NCBI GenBank assembly: GCA_037501455.1
Contig: CM074858.1
Span: forward strand, 91,238,501-91,302,500
Source of the DNA: Lantana camara
Taxonomy: Eukaryota; Streptophyta; Magnoliopsida; Lamiales; Verbenaceae
DNA length: 64,000 bases
Direction of reading: 5' to 3'
In this document: positions 1 through 11,088 of the stretch, piece by piece
How the letters are laid out: each line of letters starts with the position of its first letter
Numbering within the stretch: position 1 is the first letter of the stretch
Made by a program: the position numbers and the translations under genes
The notes under the pieces: model-generated
The model's database searches: none
What the model was told of the DNA's origin: nothing
What the model saw: the letters and a program-made list of their open reading frames with translations, nothing else

Positions 1-966
1 AGTTTTGGCGAGAATTGAATGTTCACAATGAATGGGGGCCCTGGGACTTAGTGTATTTGGTGAACCGGGGAAGCATGGGCTGACGGGGATCCAGGTATAC
101 TAGTTCCACCAACTACGGTAAACCCGGACTTCACTAGGAGATTAGTGAAGAATGGGAGCCGAGCTTTTGGGGATTCATGCACCCCTCTAGCACTAATGAA
201 TGAGGGTTTGGCCCTTGCAAACCCGTCCCCTAACCGAAGGAAGAAGGTGTATATGAATGATCGAATGAATGTGCACGAAAGAATGTAATGCATGAACGAA
301 TGAATGAACGAATGATAAATGAATTACACATGGTGTTGGTTGGAGATAATGCACGCCCACTCGCCGGGCCACAAATGACCTAATGAAATCGAGTGTTATA
401 ATCCCACGTGATGATTCTTGATTTCGCCCACTTGGGTAAATATTCTAAAAACCTCATTTGGGACTATAGCTTGCATGTATATGTTTAATACTGCCTTATT
501 ATGATATTATGCCTATTTTTATACCCACCAGTCTGTCTAAGACTGAACCCGGAGTTGTTTCAGTTCTTTTGCAGGTGAGAGATGCTAGGCGGGATACGAG
601 TCTGGGAGAGTCTTGCATAGTGTCTAGCATTTCTTTCCTTTACACTCATATGTTTTACTTCATGATCTTTTGGATATTGTATACGAATATGGAGCGTACA
701 TATTTTGTATTAAATTTACTGATCTTACTTGAACATTAAATGTTGGTACATAGAGCATATAGCTCAGTATATGGAATATGAATTATTGCTTCCGCTGTTC
801 TGTTACTTTGGTTGTTGTTGGGGTTTAAATTATAGGTTAGTCCTGCCTGGCTTAGCGAGTGTGTATGTCCCCGTTCGCTATGACTTGGCACGTGTATGGA
901 AATCCATTTCATATACGGGTCGGGTCATGGTGCGGGGGATGTGACGTCTCGCGCTCGGGCGTTACA
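1..966 (+). mobile_element. 3' part of a Ty3/gypsy LTR, cut by the window edge
   Basis: This stretch is homologous to the LTR of element A read on the minus strand; shared phrases include TTTTGGCGAGAAT near the start and the GGTGCGGGGGATGTG block close to the LTR end. It ends in GTTACA at 966 and is followed at once by copia LTR sequence, so it is the right-hand LTR of an element inserted into that copia LTR. It carries the module seen in the B and E LTRs: an inverted repeat CAGTC..GACTG (529-545), a pyrimidine tract ending in CAG, and GCTAGGCGGG. The LTR start and any target duplication partner lie outside the window. Confidence 0.75.
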
Positions 967-1232
967 AGCATTCTCAATAGCTTGATCGTGATCTAAGACT
1001 TGTGTGGATATGCTTTAGAGGATTCTGAATTTGGTGTCTAATCAAGAACCGTTAGAGCAAATAATCTACTTCAAGGGTGTTTAATAGGAGAAATCGAACA
1101 TCACATAAAAGCTTCAATCAACTGTAAATTACTTGAATCTCACTTAGTTTTGAAACGAATATTGCAAGTAAACGACCCCTTTTAGATTTTTTTTTTCAAC
1201 ATTTCGGTGCTTTTACTCTATGTTTTCCAACA
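967..1232 (+). mobile_element. Truncated Ty1/copia-like LTR (3' end)
   Basis: The sequence aligns to 9377-9636 at the end of the copia-like LTR of unit 2, including the shared GGTGTCTAATCAAGAACCG and the terminal TTTTCCAACA. A primer binding site, TGGTATCAAAGCC, follows at 1235-1247; it matches the 3' end of plant initiator tRNA-Met with one difference from the usual TGGTATCAGAGC. The 5' part of this LTR was displaced by the gypsy element ending at 966. Confidence 0.75.
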
Positions 1233-2306
1233 AGTGGTATCAAAGCCATGCATGCAACTTTCATTTTGAAACATTTATTGAACTGGATATTGAGTGAAAA
1301 TTCTTAAATTTGGATAACAGTTATGTATTCCTAACTTTGCTCGAATTTCGAATTTGTCGGAGTTGAGATTTTCTTGAAATTGCTTAAAATTATTTTCAAA
1401 CAAATTTGATTCAAAACTGTTTAAATATGGATTTTATTGAACTGTGATTTGAATTCAATCATATCTAATTTTGAAAAACTTGGTTTTTGGACAAATAGAC
1501 GAAACAGGACGTTGACCGCGCGCCACCGCCATTTGCGAGGCGGGATCTACGCACGCCACCACACCCGGATGCACGCACATTGTTCGCACACGAGGCAGCC
1601 TATTGTTGCCCCAACCCTACCGTCATCTTTGCAGAGATGGCCGCCCAGCACTGCTGGGGTGCTGCTTGCCGATAACGCTCGTATACCGCACACCATTGCC
1701 AGCCGCCAGCGGGGCGCAGGCCAGCATGACAATGTCCACTACTTTGATGACACTCTATTTATCGCTAAGTAATGTCTATTCACCGAAGTATCTCCCGAGT
1801 GTTAGGGTTTCTAGTTACTTAGGAAGTACAATGGTGCGGGGTTGTGGCGTTGGGAGAAATACAAATCCTAACCCTTATCTGATAAGGGGTCCAAACCCCA
1901 TAGTTATAAAAGGAGGGTTCAGACGAATTTTCAGGTTCTAACCGACGTTCTCGAAGTATTAGATTTTCTAAGAAAAGAAAAGAAAGATTTCATAAAACTT
2001 AAACTTTTTTTGGCCAAAACACAAGCCACAAAACTAGAATTTTCCCTGTTTAACATGATCTGGGACTGGCGTGGTTATCTTTGGAGGCTTCTAGCTTGGA
2101 ATCTCAAAGAGAAATGGTTCGAGGGATTCATACCACAAGAAGAGTGTTCGGAAGACAGTTCAAACACTTAAAGAATGTTTTATTCTAAGTAAGTTTTCGA
2201 AACTTTCTCGTTATCATTTTAGGATAAAAACTGCAAGCTAAAGATTCCTTTTTTAAAATTTTAAAATTTTTGCTATACCTCGTGCATATGTGGAGCAAGT
2301 GAGAGA
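1233..2306 (+). other. Copia-like leader with an embedded second LTR half
   Basis: This follows the primer site and has no convincing long reading frame. It includes a GC-rich stretch (about 1510-1750), comparable in position to the GC-rich leader of the copia element at 59030-59210. From about 1860 to 2260 it resembles the promoter half of a copia LTR again: TATAAAAGG at 1905-1913, then a block parallel to 9320-9560 (AAAACACAAGCCACAAAACTAG; GATCTGGGACTGGCGTGG). It therefore looks like a diverged LTR end inside the leader. The same arrangement is in unit 2 at 9637-10735. No protein is proposed. Confidence 0.5.
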
Positions 2307-3061
2307 TTGTTGGATTTTCTATTTGGTGGTCCCAAATATTTATTAAATTGTACATGATCTATCTTATTAAAGGAGGCCTATTGTGTGATTTACTTACATT
2401 TTGTTACATGAGCTACCAGCAATATTTATTTTTGAGTATGCGTCTTTTATGTGTAGAAACTCATGGACACTTAATTATGATTGATGGACCTATAATTAAG
2501 GTACCCTATTTTACGTTATAAATGAGGGTTGTAGTCCCTAAGTCGGATACACTTTTATTTTGTTTTTTATCTTATCCCAAAGAGAATTGAATTGACAGCG
2601 TATCAAAGCTTAAAGATCACAACCTTGGATTACCAAGTCAACCCTATATTTCTATTGATCAAGTTACGCTTCTAATTATGTGTTCTTGAGAATTTGGACA
2701 TGTTTGTTTCATATTAGAAATTTTCCCCACGTAGAAGGCACTGCTTTATATAGAGGAGTTATTGCACTTTTGGTCCTAATTTTTTTTCTTTTGTAATTAG
2801 TTCATAATCTTTTGTTAATCGTCCCATAATATATTTTTGTTGCAATTTTCTGATAGAATTTTTATTCATCTATGTAGAACTTATAAAAATTGTTAATTTG
2901 AAAAGGGATTTGCGATTTTCTATTTTAAGTTTGTGTTTTAATATTTATTTTAGTATCAGGTTTGAATCTTTAATTGTTGGTCTGTTGGTGTATTTCATCG
3001 ATTTTTCAATGTAAATATTAGTTGGTCTTTAATGAATGAGAAGGTCTCAGTAATAACAAGG
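2307..3061 (+). other. Non-coding AT-rich segment shared by both units
   Basis: It opens with TGTTGGATTTTC after a purine-rich run, which resembles a copia LTR start, but no matching LTR end was found. A TTATAAATGAGGGTTG phrase lies near 2516. The part from 2763 onward reappears at 32614 beyond element A; 2675-2762 is missing from unit 2. No coding region is supported. Confidence 0.45.
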
Positions 3062-3066
3062 GAGCC

Positions 3067-3520
3067 TGTAATGTCCCACATTGGAAGTGAGGAGAACGAA
3101 ATCTCTCCTTATAAGGGGAGATGGATACCTCACCCTGTGGACGTGTTCTGCGTTACGGCTGGGTTCTCCAGTGGGCGCAGGAACAAAACCGTGAGGCCGT
3201 TTCGATTAAGAGCGTGCAAATCGGACAATATTCACAGGAAGGTGGTTCTAGGCTGTTACATATGGTATCAGAACCGGGGCCCGCCGGCGTGCCAGCGAGG
3301 ACACTAGGCCCTTATGGGGAGGTGGATGTAATGTCCCACATCGGAAGTGAGGAGAACGAAATCTCTCCTTATAAGGGGAGATGGATACCTCACCCTGTGG
3401 ACGCGTTCTGCGCTACGGCTGGGTTCTCCAGTGGGCGCAAGAACAAAACTGTGAGGCCGTTTCGATTAAGGGCGTGCAAAGCGGACAATATTCACAGGAA
3501 GGTGGTTCTGGGCTGTTACA
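3067..3520 (+). mobile_element. Complete TRIM retrotransposon (terminal-repeat retrotransposon in miniature)
   Basis: Two direct LTRs of 194 bp (3067-3260 and 3327-3520) both run from TGTAATGTCCCACAT to GGCTGTTACA and differ at 8 positions by eye. Between them are 66 bp only: a primer site TGGTATCAGAACC (3263-3275) two bases after the LTR, and a purine tract TTATGGGGAGGTGGA (3312-3326) next to the second LTR. The element is flanked by a perfect 5-bp target duplication GAGCC (3062-3066 and 3521-3525). It has no coding capacity, so mobilisation must have been in trans. Unit 2 shows the unoccupied GAGCC site at 32910-32914. Confidence 0.95.
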
Positions 3521-3525
3521 GAGCC

Positions 3526-4387
3526 GACCGATAACAACCGTACATATGTTCTGATTTACATAAAAGAAAATTATTGATTAAAAGATATTTTAGAAATTTA
3601 TTAATATTTTCTTCAAAATTGTTTTTCTTGATTGCTTTTCAACACAACACCATAATTTAATAATTGAAGACTTCTTTCCTGTTCCTAAAGTTACAGGAAA
3701 TTTGTCCCAATTATAAATTCTTTAAAAAATTACTATATTAATCCCTAATATTTATAATAAAATGCGTGTAATTTTTTAAAATACCCTTACATATGAAGTT
3801 AAAAGTTTTTTTTTTTTTGGTGTGTATTGGAAGTTTAATATTATTTGTTTTGACCTTTCTCCCAAACCATGATTTTTTGGAGGTAAGATATAAGAGCGCA
3901 GATTGATGGATTTATATATAGGTTTAAAGTTTGTATTTTATTCTTTAATTCTATTATTATTTCATTCGTCTTATGTGTGACATTTGTTCACAAAATAAAA
4001 AAAATAACTAAAAATAAAATTAATATTTATAAACATGTGTTGCGAATATGACACATGGAATTATGAAAAAAGAAAAAAGTTGAACAAAAAATTTGATCAA
4101 ATATGCTGATTATTTTCTTGTACAAGCACAGTGACATTAATGAAATTTACCTAGTGTGGGTTGGGGATTTCATTTGGGATGATATCAAACAGATTTACTT
4201 TTGCATTTGGATAGATATTACATTAAATGATATTAATTGATAAAGAAAAAAAAAGGAAGAAGAAAGAAAAGTATGAGAGATTTGTCTATGCTCTAGTAAT
4301 AATAGGGTAAATAAGTGGTGTAATTTAGTAGTTTAACGTTAAATTAGTTTAATCAAAAGTCTTGTGATTTAGTACTTGTTTACATAA
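3526..4387. other. AT-rich stretch without recognisable genes
   Basis: Only the first 30 or so bases have a counterpart in unit 2 (up to about 32947). The rest (about 3555-4387) is missing there and LINE F occupies the position. It contains homopolymer runs and no credible reading frame, RNA gene or transposon end that I can recognise. Confidence 0.5.
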
Positions 4388-4458
4388 CTATTATTGGTAG
4401 GGAGAATTTTATACCTTCATAGTCTGACCCGATTTGACCCATATAATTGATATAGAGC

Positions 4459-4481
4459 AAAAAAAAAAAAAAAAAAAAAAA
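4459..4481 (+). repeat. Poly(A) run of 23
   Basis: Simple A run following ATATAGAGC. The corresponding place in unit 2 (about 49855-49864) has only a short A-rich stretch, so the run expanded in one copy. No retroelement body was identified upstream of it. Confidence 0.8.
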
Positions 4482-4979
4482 CAGTTAGCAACTTCTATTT
4501 TCTTGCTTTTACTTTTTATGTTTGACTGTTGTTCATGAGTTTGAGATAATTCAACAAGGTTTTTGTTTAAATTTACTCTTAAATCTATTTTTTCCACATA
4601 GTTTATATATATATTCAGAAAATACTAAATGTTAGTTGATTATGGGATTAGAAATTAAGAATGTCAAAAGCACTTTCTTTGTGAATGAAATAATTAGACC
4701 GAAAAGGTTGTCCCCGTATTCAATTTCTATAGTACGAATGATATGCTAAAATCACCAAATCTGCAATTATTAATCTAATATTAGAATGACAAATGAATGA
4801 TGGAAAATTCTAATTTGAATTTGATTCAATCAAATTAATGATGTTATTAAAATATTTTTAAACCACCATTAGTCAGTTTTAGTCTTTTTACGTGCAAATT
4901 CTCCGACTTTAAGAGAGTGCGTTTTGTACAGTGTATGTGTACCGCGAGTGTGCCAGCATAATTTTCAGGTAGACCATAC

Positions 4980-5065
4980 AAAATGTGAGTTTGGCATGGT
5001 GGATGCGTGAGTATTGTGGGTGAAGGTCTGACTCTATCAATTTGCGGGTTCGACCTGCGTTGTAA
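4980..5065 (+). other. SINE-like pol III box A/box B pair
   Basis: TGGCATGGTGG at 4992-5002 is close to box A of tRNA promoters (TGGCNNAGTGG), and GGTTCGACCTG at 5047-5057 is close to box B (GGTTCGANNCC). The 44-bp gap is in the normal tRNA range. The surrounding sequence does not fold as a clean tRNA: the T-arm stem is weak. A tRNA-derived SINE head is therefore more likely than a tRNA gene. Unit 2 keeps both boxes at 50402 and 50458. No clear SINE tail or target duplication was seen. Confidence 0.3.
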
Positions 5066-5414
5066 TAACCTGAAATCTTTGATCATAGTTTCATGTATAT
5101 GTATTTTGATTAACAAATATAACATATTAATATAAATAAGTATTATTCAACTTAGTTAAGATATGAAACATTTTCAATAAGCATTTAAAACTTGATTATT
5201 GTCTTGAAGAGTGCAAATTACGATAATGCGATGTATAGTTATTTCTTTTATTAGAAATAATAAAGATTAATATCATGTTTTATCTCATGCAAATGGATAA
5301 ATACATTATTTACAATTCCAACTTATTAATATTATTAAGTGACAAATTATAAAGAACAGCATAAGCTTGTCTATAATATAGCTAGGACATGTGGCTTACA
5401 TTTAAAGTTCTAGA

Positions 5415-5582
5415 CATGGACTCTATGATACACGTACACTTCTAAAAATATCATTCTGTCGTGTCATGTCGTGTCCGACACTCCTCACGTGAGAAATTTA
5501 AGAAACAAATCCATGTCGCCCTATCCGTGCTGTGTCGTGTCCGTGTCGCCGTGTCCATATTCATGCATCATAGCATGGACTC
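5415..5582. mobile_element. MITE, copy 1, with 8-9 bp target duplication
   Basis: The element (5423-5573) is flanked by CATGGACT repeated perfectly at 5415-5422 and 5574-5581; the following C also repeats, allowing 9 bp. Its ends are inverted: CTATGATACACG on the left, and the right end reads CTATGATGCATG on the other strand. The interior is rich in GTGTCGTGTCCGTGTCG motifs. Unit 2 has the uninterrupted sequence at about 53033-53045. The duplication length fits hAT or Mutator-like elements. There is no coding capacity. Confidence 0.85.
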
Positions 5583-5719
5583 ATCAGTTGGCATTAACAA
5601 TCCTAATCCAAGATAAGGATTTCTAATATGTATATATTTGTGCATTATGTAAATAGCAGACAAAAATGAATTATCATGTTTATCTCCCGAAAGATAAATA
5701 TTTTAATCTGGCGTACCTC

Positions 5720-7704
5720 TCTCACGCCTTTCCATCACCGCCGTTCAACATAGACAACAGCTTTCTTGTTGCCGCCAAGCGATGCTGCCATAGCGGATGC
5801 TTGCGCGCTGCCTAATGCTATCGCACCCCAAGGTGCAACGCCTCACGCCACAGCAAACCACGCCGCTGCCGTGGCTCATGTGCAACCACCCCACGCCGCC
5901 GTTGCACCATCCATCCAACGTCCTACACAGCAGTTTTGAGTGGGAAACAAGCCATAGATTTGTTGCTTCTTCCCGAAGAGAAGGTGCAAATCAAGAATTT
6001 TGATCTATCAACGTTCGAACCTTTAGGATCCATAACAGAATATAAGGGATTACCTTTCGCGCAATTGAGATTCTACTTTTCTAAGATTGACTTCAAACGA
6101 AACGTGTGTACCTCTAATGCACCGACACTTCTAAAAATATCATTTTTCCATGTCGTGTCATGTCGGACACTCGTGTCGGACACCGTGTCCAACACTTCTC
6201 ACGTGGAAAATTCATAAAAAAATCCATGTCGCCATATCTGTGTCGTGTCGTGTCCGTGTCGCCGTGTCCGTATCCGTGCAACATAGGTGTACACTAGTTT
6301 TCTAAATGAACGCACGACTTGATTCGCTGTGATAATGCTGATGATTATGCGAGATTGTTCATGCATGAAGCATGGTATTTTTGTGATTTTCCGATGAGAG
6401 TCTTAAAGTGGTCGTCTGATTTTAATCCAATCCAAACGTGGACTCGCCTCGGTTTGGATTTCGTTACCTAGGCTCCCATCGCATTTAGTTCATAAATAGG
6501 GGTTATGGAATTTAGCCTCGCTTATAGAAAACCCGATGAGGGTTGATGAATTGACTGCTAAGCTCGAGAATACTTATGAACCTAGGGTTTGTGTTAAGTT
6601 AGATGTTCCAAAACTCTGAAGAAAGCAATTTGGGTGAGATACGGGGCTTGGTCCTTCCTACAGGAGATCAGATATGGGAAAGTGCCCGAATTTTGCAGCC
6701 TCTACAATCATCTATGCCATGTTAGCAAAGATTGTAGAGGTATGGATCGTGAGGATGATGATCACGAACATCATGATCGCAATGCTGATGGCGGCAAAGA
6801 AGGCCGCGACAATGATTGATGGCTTGGACAAGGTTGATGACCGCGTTATCTTGAAAGATATGAGGAACAACATTAACAAGAAATGTGAGCATCGAGCTAA
6901 AGAAGGAGTTTGGGAGAAAGAGTTAACAAGAATAAGAAGATTTTGGAGAAAACCAATAAGAATATCACTTTTGGGAATGGCTTAATACTCAAGAAGAAAG
7001 ATGATTATTTGAATAAACCGAACTAAGGAAACAAATTTGAAGTGCTAGAGGTTGAAAGCACGACAGAAGCTACAAAGGAAATAGGAGAAAAATCTTGAGT
7101 TATTGATAAGGCAGAAACCATTGCTTGCCAAATAGCTGAAAAGCACAAATATAAAGTTAAAGAAAGCCCCTCCCTTCCCTTAGATGATTGCACGATCGCT
7201 GGATCCGGTGAGTGAGGAGTTGAACCATTTAGTGGGTGAGAAAGAGGGAAATTCGAGTACTCACGAGACAGAGGAGATTATTTTTAATGAGAGCTCGTCT
7301 ACTTACAACAATATAACACGAGAACAGGCTATTAAGGAGTTGGAAAATGTCGGAGAAAGTGATTATGAGAAGGACAATAAGTAGAATATCAAAGGTCTTG
7401 AGACTGAAACTCAAAAAGTAGCGAGAAAACTGTTAAATCAGTTTATTGACTTGAGATCCTCAGAAAGTGTAATCCAACAAGGTAAAAACAGATATTGCAC
7501 ATGCTATTAAGCAGGATGTTGATGATTATATATTGAATGGATTTGACACCATTCTATCCCAGACCGTTTCGGGCTCGAGCAAAAAAGTTAACAAAAAGCC
7601 TGATACAAGTGTTGTAGAGGATTTACTTAAGGCGATAATTTCTAAGACAGTGAAGAAAATTGGAGAGGTCATTCGATTCCGTTCTCGATTTCTAAAGAGG
7701 CTAT
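5720..7704 (+). pseudogene. LINE ORF1-like (DUF4283 / zinc knuckle) pseudogene, copy 1
   Basis: Fragments in all three plus frames recall plant LINE ORF1 proteins. A GC-rich N-terminal part leads to an SYAAVLSGKQ-like motif seen better in copy 2. Then come DYARLFM and PMRVLKWSSDFNP (about 6335-6425), typical of DUF4283. A zinc knuckle follows at about 6690-6735, reading FCSLYNHLCHVSKDC, in which the second cysteine has become tyrosine. A lysine- and glutamate-rich tail extends to the LTR at 7705. MITE copy 2 interrupts it at 6112-6286. Many stops and frameshifts rule out function. No RT or endonuclease follows, so this is an ORF1 piece only. Confidence 0.6.
6104..6294. mobile_element. MITE, copy 2 of the same family
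   Basis: The element (6112-6286) shares TCTAAAAATATCATT, GTGTCGTGTCCGTGTCGCCG and inverted ends with copy 1; the left end is CTCTAATGCACCGACAC and the right end, on the other strand, reads CTATGTTGCACGGATAC. Flanks are GTGTGTAC and GTGTACAC, an imperfect 8-bp duplication in a GT-rich site. In unit 2 the equivalent position (about 53595-53605) is uninterrupted. It sits inside the LINE ORF1-like pseudogene. Confidence 0.8.
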
Positions 7705-9636
7705 TGTTTGGCATAGTGCCCTTAAAGTAAAGATTTTGCTTTACTATTTTCTTGTAAAATCACAAACAATCTTTGAGTAATAAACGAAATGATTTTGTTC
7801 GTATTTATGTGCTATTTTATGTCTGTTTGGGTTTGACTGTCTATACATGTTTTGAACTCCCCTAATTCGATAAGCCCGTTAGGAACTTTGTCCTTATGAG
7901 AACGACACATGAAACAAGTTCTTAACTCCATAGGCGAGGATTAGAAACTTCTCCAAGTAGATGAGCCAGACAAAAAGTGGGAGTGTCGACCTTGACTCTG
8001 TTGAGACTTGTTTATTATGTGATTACGTCCTTGAGAAAGGTCACTCAGTTTAATGGAGTGTAAAGTTCATAAGATGATGCACTTGCATAATATATAAGGG
8101 TGACTATTACAAGAACTGTATCACTGAGATGTCCCACGTGAGAATGTTCCTAAATAGGGAAGGATGTTGCCAAGAAACCTCCAGATTAGAAAATATCTCA
8201 TATGTCAATGACGTGATTAATAATCCTTTGACTTGAGATTCTGTAATGTCTCATATGAGCTAACTCTATGATCTTTGATATGGACTCAAAAGTATGTCGA
8301 CTATAAACAACTGTATTTCAGTCCATGTTGGGATCACAAAAATGGCATATGTAAAATTAGTAGACTCAATAAAAGACCTACACTTGTTAAAAACATGGTG
8401 ACCTCTTACTGATTGAGTTGTTCGTAGTTCATTAAATATTAAACCCTTGGCAAAGGTTGTTAAAAGATCGAGACATCAAGAAAATGAGATTTTCTTGGAT
8501 TGAGGTCTAAACGGATATGAAACGAACTTAACTTTAAAGATTAAGAATAACAAGGCTCTAGTATATTCCCATGCCTTAATATCTTGATTGAGAGATGGAA
8601 TTGTAGGAGGATCGTATTATGCTAATGTCATTGACTAAAAGGTTCTTCAATTCATTTCTTTATTTGGCTAGGGATCACACACCCATTGCTAGATTACGGT
8701 AGTGTGATCTATGAAGTAATTAATTGAATAAGAGTATTAATTAATTAGTGTCACTGCTATTCGAATAATGAACCTAAAGGGTTACATACAAATGCTATGT
8801 CACGAAGGTATTGGTAGGAAGTTAATCGCATTAACAAAATGATCACACGATTGATCAAATGGGGTGACACGTACTTGGGCCCCATGTCACGCAGTGACAT
8901 GTGTGGCATAAGCCATACGTATGAAAAACTTAATCAATTAAGTTATTTAATTAATTTGGGATTTTAATTAATTATGAATTAATTGTTAAGTCCAACTCAA
9001 AATAATTAACCATATAAATATTTAATTGTGAATTAAATTATTTATTGAATTAAATATTTTATTTTATATTAGTTAAAGTTGAATAGTCAAAGCCCTGAAG
9101 GTTTTAGCAAAGAGATTTCTTGGTATGTCTTGGAAGATAAGATAAGATCTTATTTTAAATAAAATATATTATTTATTAGTGAATTACTGAGCAAGTGATC
9201 AAAAACCCACTAGGCTTAGGAAAGCATATGGAGTTCGAACCCTTTGAGTATAAATACAAGGGGTAGAACTCTTACTAGGGTTTAGACCAACATTCTTGAC
9301 GTGTTAATTATTTTCAGAAAAATGAAACGAAAGTTTTTTGAAAATCTCTTAGCCAAAACACAAGACACAGAACTAGCATTCTTAATATGTTGAACGTGAT
9401 CTAGGGTTGGTGTGGATACGCTTTGGAGGATTCCTAATTTGGTGTCTAATCAAGAACCGTTCGAGGGACAATCCCATTGAAGAGTGTTTGATAGGAGAAA
9501 TCAAACATCCCAAGAAAGCTTCAATTGATCTTAAGTTACTTGAGTCTCTCTGAGTTTCGAAACGAACATTGCATGTAAACTAACCCTTTTGGAACATTTT
9601 TTAAATTCCGCTGCTTTCACTCTGTGTTTTCCAACA
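7705..9636 (+). mobile_element. Ty1/copia-like LTR at the unit 1 / unit 2 junction
   Basis: The LTR runs from TGTTTGGCATAGTGCCC to TTTTCCAACA (1932 bp) and is followed by the primer site TGGTATCTGAGCC (9639-9651). It aligns, diverged, with the copia LTRs at 26397-28675 and 56460-58734: shared blocks include AGTGGGAGTGTC near 7977 and the deep AT-rich section with repeated AATTAATTAA. TATAAATA at 9249-9256 is the likely TATA box. No second LTR paired by sequence was found downstream in the same orientation. Confidence 0.8.
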
Positions 9637-11088
9637 AGTGGTATCTGAGCCACGCTTGCAACTTTCGTTTCGAAATGTTTATTGAACTGAATTTTGATGG
9701 AAAATTCTTGAATTTGGATAATAGTTATGTATTCCTGATTTTGTTCGAAATTCAAATTTGTTGGATCTGTAATTTTCTTGAAATAGCTAAAAATTATTTT
9801 CGAATAAATCTGATTCAAAACTGTTTAAATCTAGATTTTATTGAACTGTGATTTGAATTCAATTATATCTGATTTTGAAAAACTTGGTTTTCGGATAAAT
9901 ACACGAAACAGGGTGACGTGGGCCAAGCACGTTGACCGTGCGCCAACGCCGTGTGTGAGGCAGGATCTCCACGAGCCAGCACGCCCGGATGTGCGCGCAC
10001 TGTCCACGCATGGGGTAGCCTATCGCAGCCACAACCCAACCGCCATCCTTGCAAAGCTGGACGCCCAGTATTGCTGGGGCGCTGCATGCCAACAGCACCG
10101 CATACCATGCACCATTGCCCCGTCGCGTACGGCGCGCAAGGCAACCTGACAATGACCCCTGCTTTAATGACACTCTAAAGCTCTGTTTATCGCTAAGTAA
10201 TGTCCATTCGCCGAAGTATCTCCTGAGTGTTAGGGTTTTCTAGTTACTTAGAAAGTAAAACAGTGCGGATTGTGGTATTGTGAGCACTACAAATCCTAAC
10301 CCTTATCTGATAAGGGGTTTGAACCCCATAGTTATAAAAAGAGGGTTTAGACAAATTTTCGAGTTCTAACCAACGTTCTTGAAGTATTAGATTTTCTAAG
10401 AAAAGAAAAGAAAGATTTCATAACACTTAAACTTTTTTTAGCCAAACACAAGCCACAAAACTAGAATTCTCCTCTCTTAACGTGATCTAGGACTGTCGTG
10501 GTTATCTTTGGAGACTTCTAGCTTGGAGTCTCAAAGAAAAATTGTTTGAAGGATTCGTACCGCAAAAAGAGTGTTCGGAAGATAGTTCAAACAGTTAAAG
10601 AAAGTTTTATTTTAAGCAAGTTTTCAAAACTTTCTCATTATCATTTTGGCATAAAAAATGCAAGCTAAAGATTTATTTTAAAAAATATTTTTATTTCTGC
10701 TATGCCTCGTGTATATACGAAGCAGGTGAGAGGTTGTTAGATTTTCTGTTTGTTGGTCCCACATATTTATTAAATTGTACATGGTTTATCTTTTTGAAGG
10801 AGCCCAATTTTGTGATTTACTTAAGATATATTTTGTTACATGAGCTTACAAGAATATTTATTTTTGAATATGAGTCTTTTACATGTAGAAAGTCGTGGAC
10901 ACTTAATTATTATTGATGGACCTATAATTAAGGTGCCTAACTTTTGCGTTATAAATTAGGGTTGTAATCCCTAAGTAAGATACACTTTTATTTTTTGTTT
11001 TATCTCATCGCAAAGAGAATTGATGTGATGGCTTATCACGGCTTAAAAGATCGCAACCTTGGAATACCAAGTCAACCACATATTGCTA
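9637..11088 (+). other. Unit 2 copy of the copia-like leader and AT-rich segment
   Basis: Colinear with 1233-2674. The primer site is TGGTATCTGAGCC (9639-9651). The GC-rich part at 9910-10140 shows many C-to-T and G-to-A differences from unit 1, as expected from decay of methylated CpG. The embedded LTR-like block (about 10270-10700) is also present. No protein is supported. The segment ends where the truncated LTR of element A begins. Confidence 0.55.

Larger units (their letters stand above)
967..7704 (+). repeat. Unit 1 of a head-to-tail segmental duplication
   Basis: Blocks of this segment recur in the same order in unit 2: 967-2674 matches 9377-11087, 2763-3061 matches 32614-32910, and 4388-7615 matches 49790-54959. 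Similarity is high but clearly aged, with many point differences. The unit ends exactly where a copia-like LTR starts (7705). Its own start is hidden by the gypsy LTR at the window edge. It carries a TRIM and two MITEs absent from unit 2. Confidence 0.75.

Noticed and set aside
1437..1941. Host protein-coding exon in the GC-rich leader of unit 1
   Set aside because: Frames overlap on both strands, codons differ freely in unit 2, and the block sits right after a retroelement primer site.
2307..2760. Separate copia LTR starting TGTTGGATTTTC
   Set aside because: The start and the preceding purine run look right, but no LTR end, pair or target duplication was found, so it is only noted.
4992..5057. 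Functional tRNA gene
   Set aside because: Boxes A and B are recognisable, but acceptor, anticodon and T stems do not form convincingly.
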